Virus record (IMG/VR): IMGVR_UViG_3300030380_000389
Coordinates: 1 to 26,478 of that record
DNA length: 26,478 nt
Reading direction: 5' to 3' (one strand)
DNA from: a virus
Part shown: positions 1-7,740 of the stretch, piece by piece
How the letters are laid out: each line of letters starts with the position of its first letter
How positions within the stretch are numbered: position 1 is the stretch's first letter
Notes under the pieces: model-generated
Database searches by the model: none
Told to the model about the DNA's origin: nothing
What the model saw: only the letters and a program-made list of their open reading frames with translations
Made by a program: the position numbers and the translations under genes

Positions 1-317
1 CCTGCCGCTCCTGTTATACCTTTTCCGATTGCTTGCATAGGAGTTGATGGACCCGTAGTGTTCATGAATTGAGAAACCTTCGGCATAGACATAGGACTTT
101 TACCTGTAGTTCCCATAAACCCAGTAGTGTTGCCTCCACCTAAACCCAACATGTTAGCCGCACTAGCAAAAGGAGAAGCAGCAAATCCTCCTTTTAACCC
201 TGCTTCAATGATGTTTCCTATTCCGCCGCCGCCTGCCGCCGCCGCGCTTGCGCCTGAAAAAGCACCCGCTAGGGATGTTAGTCCTGCTATTGCTGATACT
301 ATTCCGCCAATACCCAT
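1..317 (-). CDS. Gly/Ala-rich virion protein, N-terminal part only
   Basis: The reading frame opens with ATG at 317 (MGIGGIVSAIAGLTSL) and stays open to the window edge, so about 105 residues are seen and the C-terminus is missing. The start follows AAAGGC 12 bases upstream. The first 35 residues are small and hydrophobic, with an Ala run and a Gly run, followed by NIIEAG and Gly/Asn/Thr-rich, low-complexity sequence. This composition suits a tail or internal virion (ejection or pilot) protein able to contact membranes, but no family is recognised. It is the last gene of the structural operon in the window. The role is inferred from position and composition only. Confidence 0.7.
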   Translation of the reverse strand, partial: MGIGGIVSAIAGLTSLAGAFSGASAAAAGGGGIGNIIEAGLKGGFAASPFASAANMLGLGGGNTTGFMGTTGKSPMSMPKVSQFMNTTGPSTPMQAIGKGITGAA

Positions 318-358
318 GTGCTTTTGCCTTTCATATTTAACATACCTTACCTGTTTTT

Positions 359-661
359 TTACGAAACAGCAACTGTTACTGTTCCTATCGCGCCAGTTCC
401 TGTTGATCCAGCACAAGCGGCAACATTAACGAGAGCTATTTTAACAAATCCATCTACTTGATACAATGCCCCTGATTCTAATCCAACATCGTTATCGGCC
501 TGTAATTCAGTGAGTGTGGCTCTTGTACCTCGTAAGGGCCCAGGGTTTTGAAGTACAGAAAGAGTCGCCTCTAATGCTCTTACTAAATCACCCATGTATC
601 TATTGTCAACTTCTCTTGCTGGAGTGGGAAGTCTTGGGAAAGGAGTTACAGTATTAGACAT
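359..661 (-). CDS. small virion protein ending in a GTVTV strand motif
   Basis: 100 residues, with the ATG overlapping the stop of the 621-aa tail gene as TAATG, which implies translational coupling. The N-terminal half (about 15-50) looks helical, with a VRALEATLSVLQ segment. The C-terminal half is beta-rich and contains the DVGLESGALYQVDGFVKIAL segment. It ends in TGAIGTVTVAVS, nearly the same tail as the 107-aa protein at 9126-9449 (TGEIGTVTVVVT). Similar short proteins are common in marine phage structural clusters as I recall, without a known function. It is probably a minor tail component; that is an inference from its neighbours. Confidence 0.8.
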   Translation of the reverse strand: MSNTVTPFPRLPTPAREVDNRYMGDLVRALEATLSVLQNPGPLRGTRATLTELQADNDVGLESGALYQVDGFVKIALVNVAACAGSTGTGAIGTVTVAVS

Positions 662-2526
662 TACCGCCTACCATCCTGACGTAACTCAATCCTTGGAGTT
701 CCAAGTCGCCAATTCACACCCGCTGCATTTGAAGATATCTTAAAAGCAAACGCCCTACCCCTCAATCGTATGTCTGCTTTCGTTGTAAATTGTTCAAAAG
801 GAACGGTGGTTGAAGTTGCCGTCCAATCAATATCACTTGTATCCGTTTGCAAATACGCACCTCCTGGGAAGTTTTGCATTCCAAAAGTCATATCTACACT
901 TGGAGCTCCTGCCGTTGATCCTTGGAAACTAAGATCTGGAATAAGTTTGCTAATAAACATAAACCTGTCCCCATCTCCTATATCTACAGGACTAGCCTCG
1001 ATAGATGCAGTCATTGCGGAACCATCATCATCATATCCAATCTCATGGTTGTAAAGATATCCGCCTTGTGCTGCTATCGGGTATTGGTTAACACCTCGAT
1101 CCATAAACGCTGTTCTAGCTAAAGAACCATAGTACCAAACACCTTCTCCGTAATTATATGTAACGTACCTATCGTTCTGTCCGTCCCCACCATTAGCAAG
1201 AGAGTTTGAATTAGATACATAGAACCAGGTTAGTTCTGTAAACTCAGCGTTATGAGCCGCGTATGTTTTATCTTTTTGACCATAATCAAAATCGGCAAAC
1301 ACTTTATCTTTTACGGTGCAAGCTAACTGAGTCGTCTGCCCCTGGTAACTGTAGAAGGAATCTTGTCCCATCCAAAAAACAGCATCCTCAATAGCAACCG
1401 CAGCATTAGGACCCATGATTGTTATGCCCGTAGACAAAGGTTGAATACCAAAAGTAAACGGAGCACCTAGATACTGCATGGAATGTAAAGTACTATCAGT
1501 AAAAACTACTATCTCACGTTTTGTTTCAAGGGCTGTAACAAAAGTAGAACCCGTACCAATCCGTAAATCACCCGCTGAGTTCGTAGCTAGAGGAGTCCAA
1601 TCGGTTAAGGACTCTGAACTAGAGAAACGTATAAGCAACGGATCCTGTGTCGAAGTACCAATTGTATTTGTTCCAAACGCAATCACATGCCGAGAGTTAT
1701 CCGAAACCATTACTTGTTTTGCGACAGTGGGTATATCGCTACCAGTAAGAGAACTAATATCCACGGCTCGAGCAGCAAGTCCTCCACTTTCATCCCAATA
1801 GTAAATAGCTCCATCTCTTAAATTAAGTAGAAGGTCTTCTCCAAAGTTGTCTTGATTCCATAAAGCTAGTTGTCCTTCAACTCCTGCACCAAAGCTAGAT
1901 CCCCATGTGCCTCTACTCCAGGTTCCTGATCCCCAACCTGTTCCACCAACTTGTGTGTCTAACCCACAATCAATTTGGTATTTAGCAACCGTACTACCAC
2001 CGCCATTACCAGAGTCACTGGAGTTTCCCGTAGCTGATATATTTATAGTATAAGTGTTGGTAGTTGGAACAGTTTGTATTTCAAACTCTTGATTAAGAAT
2101 TGCGGCTGTAACATTTCCCCCTAGAGAGGCCGCGCTACTAAACGTAACAAAATCCCCTGCATTAGCACCATGCGAACTGTCCGTTACAGTTGCTGTAGTA
2201 AAGCCGTCACCAACAGAAAAAGTAGCTGATCCGCTAGTGGTTTTTCTAATAGGAGTAATATCATTGAAATCTGTTCCCCTTAGAATATAAAACTTTTTAT
2301 TCGTCCCTACTCCAATATATTGGTTGCCGTCTAGTGCCGTCCATGCAAACAAACTTCTAGCAGAACCAACATAAGTGTTTGATGTATACTTTTCCCAGCC
2401 ACCTATTTTCTCAGGAAGACCTAGTCTAAAACGAATTTTATCACAATCGACCCAACCACCTTCATTGGAAAACGAAGTAACATCTCTGTTGATGCCTGGT
2501 TTATATTGTAGTTTTGTTAAGGGCAT
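661..2526 (-). CDS. large tail protein (possible tail nozzle/hub)
   Basis: 621 residues; ATG at 2526 with CGGAG eight bases upstream. The N-terminus (residues 1-90) has the pattern KPGINRDVTSFSNEGGW followed by DKIRFRLGLPEKIGGW and a beta-propeller-like ALDGNQYIGVGTNKKFYIL. This is a very common marine phage protein type resembling tail hub or nozzle proteins of short-tailed phages; I do not claim a specific family. Residues about 95-185 look like an inserted Ig-like sandwich (GDFVTFSSAAS, then QTVPTTNTYTI). Residues about 195-215 carry W-G repeats (GWGSGTWSRGTWG) like those in the 388-aa protein. The C-terminal part is all beta, with a final WRLGTPRIELRQDGRR tail. The next gene down overlaps its stop. 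Confidence 0.75.
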   Translation of the reverse strand: MPLTKLQYKPGINRDVTSFSNEGGWVDCDKIRFRLGLPEKIGGWEKYTSNTYVGSARSLFAWTALDGNQYIGVGTNKKFYILRGTDFNDITPIRKTTSGSATFSVGDGFTTATVTDSSHGANAGDFVTFSSAASLGGNVTAAILNQEFEIQTVPTTNTYTINISATGNSSDSGNGGGSTVAKYQIDCGLDTQVGGTGWGSGTWSRGTWGSSFGAGVEGQLALWNQDNFGEDLLLNLRDGAIYYWDESGGLAARAVDISSLTGSDIPTVAKQVMVSDNSRHVIAFGTNTIGTSTQDPLLIRFSSSESLTDWTPLATNSAGDLRIGTGSTFVTALETKREIVVFTDSTLHSMQYLGAPFTFGIQPLSTGITIMGPNAAVAIEDAVFWMGQDSFYSYQGQTTQLACTVKDKVFADFDYGQKDKTYAAHNAEFTELTWFYVSNSNSLANGGDGQNDRYVTYNYGEGVWYYGSLARTAFMDRGVNQYPIAAQGGYLYNHEIGYDDDGSAMTASIEASPVDIGDGDRFMFISKLIPDLSFQGSTAGAPSVDMTFGMQNFPGGAYLQTDTSDIDWTATSTTVPFEQFTTKADIRLRGRAFAFKISSNAAGVNWRLGTPRIELRQDGRR

Positions 2527-2610
2527 TGATTATCTCCGTCAAATTATCCTCGTAGGATGATAACATTTTTTACAACAAAGTTAACCCCTTATCAAAACCT
2601 ACACTTACTT

Positions 2611-2973
2611 TTATGAACTAGGGTGTTTAGCTTTAATTTTTGCTACTTCCTCCTGCCAAGCCGCCAAGCCCTTTTCAGTGATATACTCAATTTGACTTGT
2701 TAATGATCCATAAGCCTCTATTCTAGCTCTTAGCCAAGCTGGATTAGTGTCCTCTTCCACTCCGTCACTAAAAGATATTTGATCTACTGATCCAGTTTGA
2801 CCAGCCGCTATCCATGAAGGGTTTGATACAGCAGCTTTTGGAGCATACCCTTGAACCCTTTCTTCAAAAGTTTCCTTCGTGTCACTTGTTTTTACTGGAA
2901 CATTAGCCCAAGAATCGTCAGCAAAGGTTACGACTGCATTGCCGTCTGTCAATTCTTTTATTGTGTAATCCAT
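2611..2973 (-). CDS. hypothetical protein, possible fibre-assembly accessory
   Basis: 120 residues; ATG at 2973 behind AAAGGAACG. The N-terminus (MDYTIKELTDGNAVVTFAD) is a short beta unit, the middle is loop-like, and residues about 75-120 are helical and charged (RARIEAYGSLTSQIEYITEK, then WQEEVAKIKAKHP). Small proteins with an N-terminal strand pair and a C-terminal helical hairpin just downstream of fibre genes are often fibre-assembly chaperones, and that is the best guess here. It lies between the small gene at 2996-3298 and the 621-aa tail gene. An 84-base gap follows (2527-2610); it holds an ATCCT/AGGAT hairpin without a T-run, and nothing else that I see. Function not established. Confidence 0.75.
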   Translation of the reverse strand: MDYTIKELTDGNAVVTFADDSWANVPVKTSDTKETFEERVQGYAPKAAVSNPSWIAAGQTGSVDQISFSDGVEEDTNPAWLRARIEAYGSLTSQIEYITEKGLAAWQEEVAKIKAKHPSS

Positions 2974-2995
2974 CTTTATCGTTCCTTTTTACACA

Positions 2996-3298
2996 TCATA
3001 AGACATAGGGATATGCAGGGTTTTCTGGTACTAAACTGTTCAAGTTATCGTCCGACCAATCAAAACCTTCTGAGTTCCATGATGTATAAACTTTGGCTAA
3101 ATAAATGGAATAACCTTCGTCATCCAACAGGCAATAAGCTTTGACCTTATTGCCATCGTCAACAAAAATCCATCGCCCTATTCCCTTATGTGTGTTGTTC
3201 GGAGTATCAACACCCCGATCTACTAACAAAGAAATTGCATTCGTTGTCGGATGTTTAAGATATACTTTATCACCTTCTTTTTTAATTGTAATATCCAT
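2996..3298 (-). CDS. hypothetical 100-aa beta-rich protein
   Basis: 100 residues; ATG at 3298 preceded by TAGGAGGAACG, where the TAG is the stop of the zinc-ribbon gene, so the two are probably co-translated. The protein looks beta-rich: MDITIKKEGDKVYLKHP, a middle strand segment GRWIFVDDGNKVKAYCLLDD, then SIYLAKVYTSWNSEGFDWSDD and a hydrophobic C-terminus ending PAYPYVL. Its start resembles that of its downstream neighbour (MDYTIKE against MDITIKK), which may reflect an old duplication or only a similar first strand. No family is recognised. It sits among adhesin accessory genes, so a tail role is plausible but unproven. Confidence 0.7.
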   Translation of the reverse strand: MDITIKKEGDKVYLKHPTTNAISLLVDRGVDTPNNTHKGIGRWIFVDDGNKVKAYCLLDDEGYSIYLAKVYTSWNSEGFDWSDDNLNSLVPENPAYPYVL

Positions 3299-3308
3299 AT
3301 CGTTCCTC

Positions 3309-3449
3309 CTACCAATTACCCACAGGACAACGTGCCGATTTTAAATGAACTTTTAATTTCATTATGCACATACACTTTTTACATTGTGAGATGCTTGATC
3401 TAAACCAATCACATTCTTTACATATATCATATCGCTCTGACGCTGACAT
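3309..3449 (-). CDS. 46-aa zinc-ribbon-like Cys-rich protein
   Basis: Translating the apparent gap between the adhesin and the next gene gives a 46-residue protein. Its ATG overlaps the adhesin stop as TAATG and its TAG stop lies directly against the next ribosome site. The cysteines are C10 and C13 (CKEC), C23, C26 and C28 (CKKCMC), and C41 in the final CPVGNW. Two paired CxxC knuckles plus the Lys-rich stretch between them (KLKVHLKSARCPVGNW) match, from memory, small phage proteins of the DUF6171 type, which would bind zinc. The Cys pattern and double coupling make a real gene very likely despite its length. It may be a regulator, a nucleic-acid binder or a minor virion part; none is shown. 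Confidence 0.85.
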   Translation of the reverse strand: MSASERYDICKECDWFRSSISQCKKCMCIMKLKVHLKSARCPVGNW

Positions 3450-4375
3450 TAAGTGTATGCTCCATTAATTGTTCCAGAGTTTGTACCAATTATTGTGTAA
3501 GCCGATACGCCTGAGAAAGTTACAGCTCGACCTGCGGCACCACCACTTGAACCTGATGAACCGTTGCTCCCACAATAGGAGCCGCCGTTACCGCCTGTAG
3601 CACCAGTAGCTCCTGCATTTCCAAAGGTTCCTCCGTTACCGCCTGTACCGCCATCACCAGCGTTTGCCTGTTCTTGTCCAGAATGTTGTGAACCCTCAGA
3701 TCCAGCGGAACCATTTGCTTGGGATTGACCGTATCCTTGGCCTATACCACCAGCACCACCTGTTCCTCCGCTAGTTGGGAAGTAGTATGAACTTTCATCC
3801 TCTTGACAACCACCAGCATTAGCGCAAGATCCTACACTACTACCAGCACATTGGTAACGTGTACCATTACCCCCAGTACCACCTTTTCCACCGCCTCCGC
3901 CTCCGCCTGAAAGGGTTGAGCCTGAAAGCATGTTAATAGTAATTCCAGTAGATTGAACCGTCATAGCAGTTCCGCCAGCACCTCCAGCACCTGAAGAGCC
4001 CGCTGATCCTGCTGTTCCTTGGATGTTACCAGAGTTGTTTATAACTAAAGTTCCACCCATACTGGTTGGTGCAGTTAGAATCCCCATAGTCGTTCCAGAG
4101 TTAATAGTATATACCTTGGCGATATTATCTGCCCAACTGCCAGAACTGGCATTGTCGAATAGTGTTTTTAAGTTAGCACTTGATGCCGCAGAAGCAGTTA
4201 CGGCTACATTGTTAGATTTACCGTACCCATCAGACATATCAATAGCACCAGAAGAAACATCAAATAAAGTACGCACATTTGAACCACCCATGTTAATAGT
4301 AGCGGTAGCTGTTAAATCAAGTTCTACGTTTACTTGCTGTAGGGATATTGGATTTCCTGCTGATGGTAATGCCAT
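3449..4375 (-). CDS. glycine-rich tail adhesin (receptor-binding candidate)
   Basis: 308 residues. The N-terminal 95 residues (PSAGNPISLQQVNVELDL, then FDVSSGAIDMSDGYGKS) form an attachment-type domain seen at the start of marine phage fibre proteins. Residues about 125-285 are dominated by Gly, with runs such as GGGGGGGKGGTGGNG and GDGGTGGNGGTFGNAG, interrupted by Cys- and Tyr-containing loops (C177, C184, C190 region). The protein closes with VTFSGVSAYTIIGTNSGTIN. Alternating Gly-rich strands are the mark of polyglycine-II sandwich adhesins, like gp38 of phage S16, that tip fibres and read the host surface; that assignment is by composition. It follows the S74 fibre gene and precedes the Zn-ribbon gene. 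The upstream ribosome site (GCGAG) is weak. Confidence 0.8.
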   Translation of the reverse strand: MALPSAGNPISLQQVNVELDLTATATINMGGSNVRTLFDVSSGAIDMSDGYGKSNNVAVTASAASSANLKTLFDNASSGSWADNIAKVYTINSGTTMGILTAPTSMGGTLVINNSGNIQGTAGSAGSSGAGGAGGTAMTVQSTGITINMLSGSTLSGGGGGGGKGGTGGNGTRYQCAGSSVGSCANAGGCQEDESSYYFPTSGGTGGAGGIGQGYGQSQANGSAGSEGSQHSGQEQANAGDGGTGGNGGTFGNAGATGATGGNGGSYCGSNGSSGSSGGAAGRAVTFSGVSAYTIIGTNSGTINGAYT

Positions 4376-4378
4376 GTT

Positions 4379-5806
4379 TTATCTCGCTTTTAATTCTTCA
4401 ATCTCAGCTTTCAATTCTTTAATTGCTTCAATCAGATAACCAGTAATATTGCCGTAGTTTACACTTAGTGTACCCATTTCATCTTCTGCGGTGAGTACAA
4501 GTTCTGGAGCAATCTTCTGTAGTTCTTGTGCGATCACACCTGATGAGTCTTTGCCTGTTTCGTCACGAACATAGTGTACGCCTCTCATCTCGCTTACTTT
4601 AGATAAAGCATCAGGTATCGTAGTTATGTTAGATTTTAGACGTTCATCAGAGAACGCAGTAACATCATTGTTAAACGTAGCCGCACCTGCCGCTGACATA
4701 TCAAGGGTGAGAGCTGTAATGGCTGAACCACCGTCTTGGCCTTTGAACAGCATATCTTTGTCGTTTGTACCCACTTCAAGTACAAAATCACTACTTGAAT
4801 TAGAAGCAATTCCATAGATAACTGAAGCATCGCCAAAAAGTATTCTACCGCTATTATCAGAATTAAGAGTTATATCATCAACAGCATCAATCGTAAAAGT
4901 ATCTGTAGCTGTAAGTGTATCACCGTCCAGAGTCATTTCATCTACAACCACACCAGCGTTGGCTGTTACTACACCTGAAGGTACAAAAGTTCCCGTAACT
5001 GTTACACCACCTGCGGCAGTAGCTAGTTTTGCGGAATTGTCGTGGTAAAGGGTGACTGCGCCATTTTCCACAAATGCTGCCATAGTTTCTGAGTCAGAAC
5101 TCATAAGATTAATGTCATCTGATTTAATAGAAAGCGAACCTGCTACAGTGTTATTAATAAAAGCATTAGACCCATCATAAAAAATTTGTAAATCTGCCCC
5201 TGCACCTAGTTGAACTTTTGCACTATCTGCAAAAGTAGCGTTTCCAGCATGAGCCGTAGTAGATGCAAAATCTACAGCACCATCAATGTCAACAACGTCT
5301 AGGTTAGTTGTACCGTCTACATCTAAGTCTCCATCAAAATCTGAATTTCCTGAAACAGTTAGAGCCGCGGCTTTAGTTGTACCCGCTAAATTAAGATCTG
5401 TTAAAACATCGTAGACCACGGCACCAGAGCCACCGCCATCCGTTGCAATCATCTTTGTTTCACCCGCTAGGATCGCAACATTAGCACCACTTCCTTGTGT
5501 GAAAGTTAAAGTATAACTTGTAGCGTTTTCCATAATCCAAACTTTAGAAGATGTATTTGGCAAAAGCGTTACTGTACATGCCTGTCCTCCTCCAGTAAGT
5601 TTAAGAGCCATGCTTCGATCTGCATCTGAAGCACCATCCGCTATGGTTATATTATCTGTTGAGGCGTTAGCAATCGCTCTTGTCCCCCAACCGAAAGCTT
5701 GCCCAATTAATTCTAAGTTGGTGTTTGTCGTTGTACCCCATGTTCCCGATTGATCGCCTGTCGCCATCTCGTTGAGTCTGAGGTTATTTACATATGTACT
5801 TGCCAT
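4379..5806 (-). CDS. tail fibre with C-terminal S74 intramolecular chaperone
   Basis: 475 residues; ATG at 5806 behind AAGGAA. Residues 1-45 (YVNNLRLNEMATGDQSGTWG) are a typical marine phage fibre N-terminus. The middle holds repeated beta-helical units (DFDGDLDVDGTTNLDVVDID, then LYHDNSAKLATAAGGVTVTG and GADLQIFYDGSNAFI). From about 386 the sequence SDERLKSNI opens a roughly 90-residue peptidase S74 domain, with ALSKVSEMRGVHY, GVIAQELQKIAPELV, NYGNITGYLIEAIKEL and a closing coiled coil. In this family the domain trimerises the fibre and cuts itself off next to the conserved Ser (about S386). It probably forms the fibre shaft, with the Gly-rich adhesin next door as tip. Confidence 0.92.
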   Translation of the reverse strand: MASTYVNNLRLNEMATGDQSGTWGTTTNTNLELIGQAFGWGTRAIANASTDNITIADGASDADRSMALKLTGGGQACTVTLLPNTSSKVWIMENATSYTLTFTQGSGANVAILAGETKMIATDGGGSGAVVYDVLTDLNLAGTTKAAALTVSGNSDFDGDLDVDGTTNLDVVDIDGAVDFASTTAHAGNATFADSAKVQLGAGADLQIFYDGSNAFINNTVAGSLSIKSDDINLMSSDSETMAAFVENGAVTLYHDNSAKLATAAGGVTVTGTFVPSGVVTANAGVVVDEMTLDGDTLTATDTFTIDAVDDITLNSDNSGRILFGDASVIYGIASNSSSDFVLEVGTNDKDMLFKGQDGGSAITALTLDMSAAGAATFNNDVTAFSDERLKSNITTIPDALSKVSEMRGVHYVRDETGKDSSGVIAQELQKIAPELVLTAEDEMGTLSVNYGNITGYLIEAIKELKAEIEELKAR

Positions 5807-5816
5807 TTTATGTTCC

Positions 5817-6983
5817 TTATGCCGCTATTTCAGTCCAATCAGGTGTTGTTGAGGAGGGGACTATTTTACCCCATACGTTTTCTTCGCCAATGAACCCCGT
5901 AGCACTAACTCCTGTTGAGCTTATCACACAAGACCCTTGTATGGCAATAGTTCCTAGTGCAGAAGTTCCAGAAACTCCTGTAGGGGATATTATTGAGGTG
6001 TGGTCTGTCGTTACTGTTCCAAGAGCCGAAGTCATAGCAGGGGCATTTGTAACGGGAGCACCTGTAGTAGGTAGTATGTTAAACACGAAAGGTGTATTCG
6101 CTGTTCCACCCATGCCACTATGGTTTGTACAATAGTAATATAAAGTTGGAGCAAACTCTGGTACAGTTATCTCTGTATACGCACCCGCTTGACCGGGAGT
6201 TCCGTTCACCGTTACTCCAGTGGTATACTCCGATCCCCCAGCGTGTGATCCATTGGACGTAGTAGAAAATCTAAGAGGATGACCTGAATTAGAAGAGTCT
6301 GACTGATCAAACCTGTAAGTGTTGCGCTCAAACAACTCTTGTGTTTGTTGTTGCACACCATCAATAAAATATTTATTTGCTCCACTTACATTTTGAACAG
6401 TCACTGTTTTTGTAATTGTTGTAGCAGAATAACCACTAATACTGACTGTCGAAGAAACTCCTGAAGGTGTTACAAGTGCTGTACCTACAACGGACTCGTC
6501 CCCTAATCCTATAGAACCAACCATTCCCGTTTCAGTAACTATTGCACCAGCACCAGCAAGAGCAGTGCCTAGCGCAGAAATCCCTACTACACCTGACTCT
6601 ATACTACGCCCTTCTGCAACGACTGTTGCTGTGCCTACCGCACCAGTGCCTACTTGACCCGCTACTAACCCACCTCCAATAGGTAGCCCTTCTGCAACTA
6701 TGCCACCCCAAAGACCAGAGCCAAAACCATCTTGACCCCAACCACCAAAAGGCATTGATCCTTCAACACCTGTTACTACGGCTGTTACAGGTATTTTAGC
6801 TAAAACGGAACCTACCGCAGAAGTCGCGGCAATACCTGTTGCTTCAATAATAAATATAGAAGAAGCGGCTACTGTTCCCAGTGCCGAAGTTGCGGCAACA
6901 CCTGTTGGGGAAACGGCAACATCAAGTTGACCGCCCCAACGATTATTACCCCAAGTGCTTTCACCCCAACCTATATTAGCCAA
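5817..6983 (-). CDS. W-G-repeat tail protein with a cupredoxin-like domain
   Basis: 388 residues. The start is TTG at 6983, supported by AAAGGAG seven to eight bases upstream and no nearby ATG. Residues 1-18 (GWGESTWGNNRWGG) and 80-94 (GGWGQDGFGSGLWGG) are W-G repeats. Between and after them are repeats of the form TGVxATSALGTV (about 27-40, 49-60, 130-140, 315-324, 335-346). Residues about 190-303 form a separate domain with GHPLRFS (H235) and YYYCTNHSGMGG (C285, H288, M291). This is the His/Cys-x2-His-x2-Met ligand pattern of type-1 copper cupredoxins, and the domain resembles ones seen in marine phages and bacteria as I remember. It is presumably a tail or fibre component; copper binding is inferred. 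Confidence 0.85.
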   Translation of the reverse strand: MANIGWGESTWGNNRWGGQLDVAVSPTGVAATSALGTVAASSIFIIEATGIAATSAVGSVLAKIPVTAVVTGVEGSMPFGGWGQDGFGSGLWGGIVAEGLPIGGGLVAGQVGTGAVGTATVVAEGRSIESGVVGISALGTALAGAGAIVTETGMVGSIGLGDESVVGTALVTPSGVSSTVSISGYSATTITKTVTVQNVSGANKYFIDGVQQQTQELFERNTYRFDQSDSSNSGHPLRFSTTSNGSHAGGSEYTTGVTVNGTPGQAGAYTEITVPEFAPTLYYYCTNHSGMGGTANTPFVFNILPTTGAPVTNAPAMTSALGTVTTDHTSIISPTGVSGTSALGTIAIQGSCVISSTGVSATGFIGEENVWGKIVPSSTTPDWTEIAA

Positions 6984-6995
6984 AGGATTACTCCT

Positions 6996-7448
6996 TTAAG
7001 CGATACGAATTATAGCGTTAGAAGCATCTGCCGTTGGAAACTGAACAGTAAATGTACCTGATGTAGATGTCTTGTTAGATCCAAAGTCAAGAACAGCTAC
7101 TGCTTTATTGCCGTTAGTGTCATTGTATATCAAAGCACCTCTTGCAGTAATGGTTGCAGTTGTAAAACTTCGATCCGCAAAGTCAGTGAACGCCGTTGTT
7201 CCAGAGGAGGTTGGTGCAACTTTAGTTAAAGCTAATCCTCCAGTGACATACGTTCCACTTGAAGCTACTTCTCCAGTTGTTACATACACCGTAGATGCGG
7301 CTCCTAATGTTGCAGTTGTACTGGACTTACCGCCACTGCCAATAGCATATAATGCTAATTTAAAAGCGTTTCCGTTAGTAGCAAAGTTATGTGTAGCTGT
7401 CATCAATTCTTTTTTAAACGATGTACACATTGCTTGTGTGATTGCCAT
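6996..7448 (-). CDS. virion structural protein, tail-associated
   Basis: 150 residues; ATG at 7448 in a GGAG-preceded context just after the upstream stop. The N-terminal 40 residues are helical (CTSFKKELMTATHNF, then AFKLALYAIG) and the rest is Ser/Thr/Gly-rich beta sequence. The pattern FTDFADRSFTTATITARGAL followed by LIYND is a recurring segment in tail or virion proteins of marine and other phages, as I recall. There is no signal or membrane segment. It sits between the small helical protein and the W-G protein, so it is likely part of the tail or its attachment point. The exact role is unknown. Confidence 0.75.
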   Translation of the reverse strand: MAITQAMCTSFKKELMTATHNFATNGNAFKLALYAIGSGGKSSTTATLGAASTVYVTTGEVASSGTYVTGGLALTKVAPTSSGTTAFTDFADRSFTTATITARGALIYNDTNGNKAVAVLDFGSNKTSTSGTFTVQFPTADASNAIIRIA

Positions 7449-7449
7449 T

Positions 7450-7740
7450 TTATATTCTCCTTATAGTATCGGCTAAATCGGGGTGACCAGCCTCTCGTAA
7501 TTTATGACATATAGTAGCACGTTCTTCACGTCTAGCCAACTCTATATGATAATGCACGACATTTCGTACATTATCAGAGAAAGCTTGCGCTTGTTGCCTG
7601 ATTGGTTCAGGTGCAGTCTCTGATACAGCAACTATTTTATCAACAGCCATTTCAGAAATCTGGTCGTTACTTAGTCCCCCATTGTCTGACGAAACTATTT
7701 TAATTAGTCCCGTCTCCATTCCTCCATTTACACTAAACAT
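7450..7740 (-). CDS. small helical protein of the connector region
   Basis: About 96 residues when started at ATG 7740 (MFSVNGGMETG), which has GGGAGAG eight to nine bases upstream. A longer version from ATG 7758 lacks a ribosome site. It overlaps the Rossmann-protein stop by eight bases. After a short beta start (LIKIVSSDNGG), residues 25-96 are helical: SNDQISEMAVDKIVAVSETA, PIRQQAQAFSDNVRNVVHYH, then REERATICHKLREAGHPDLA. Proteins of this pattern are frequent in marine phages, with the closing GHPDLADTIRR segment typical. A chaperone or small virion role is possible, but nothing in the sequence decides it. Confidence 0.75.
   Translation of the reverse strand: MFSVNGGMETGLIKIVSSDNGGLSNDQISEMAVDKIVAVSETAPEPIRQQAQAFSDNVRNVVHYHIELARREERATICHKLREAGHPDLADTIRRI

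Noticed and set aside
2527-2610. ATCCT/AGGAT hairpin in the gap before the 621-aa gene
   Set aside because: Only five base pairs and no T-run; not a convincing terminator.
3520-3714. 64-residue minus-strand frame inside the adhesin
   Set aside because: Overlaps a Gly-rich coding region in another frame; no ribosome site or conserved-looking motif.
4023-4439. 138-residue plus-strand frame opposite the adhesin and fibre end
   Set aside because: Opposite strand to a clear adhesin gene, spans two genes, and no other gene in the window lies on the plus strand.
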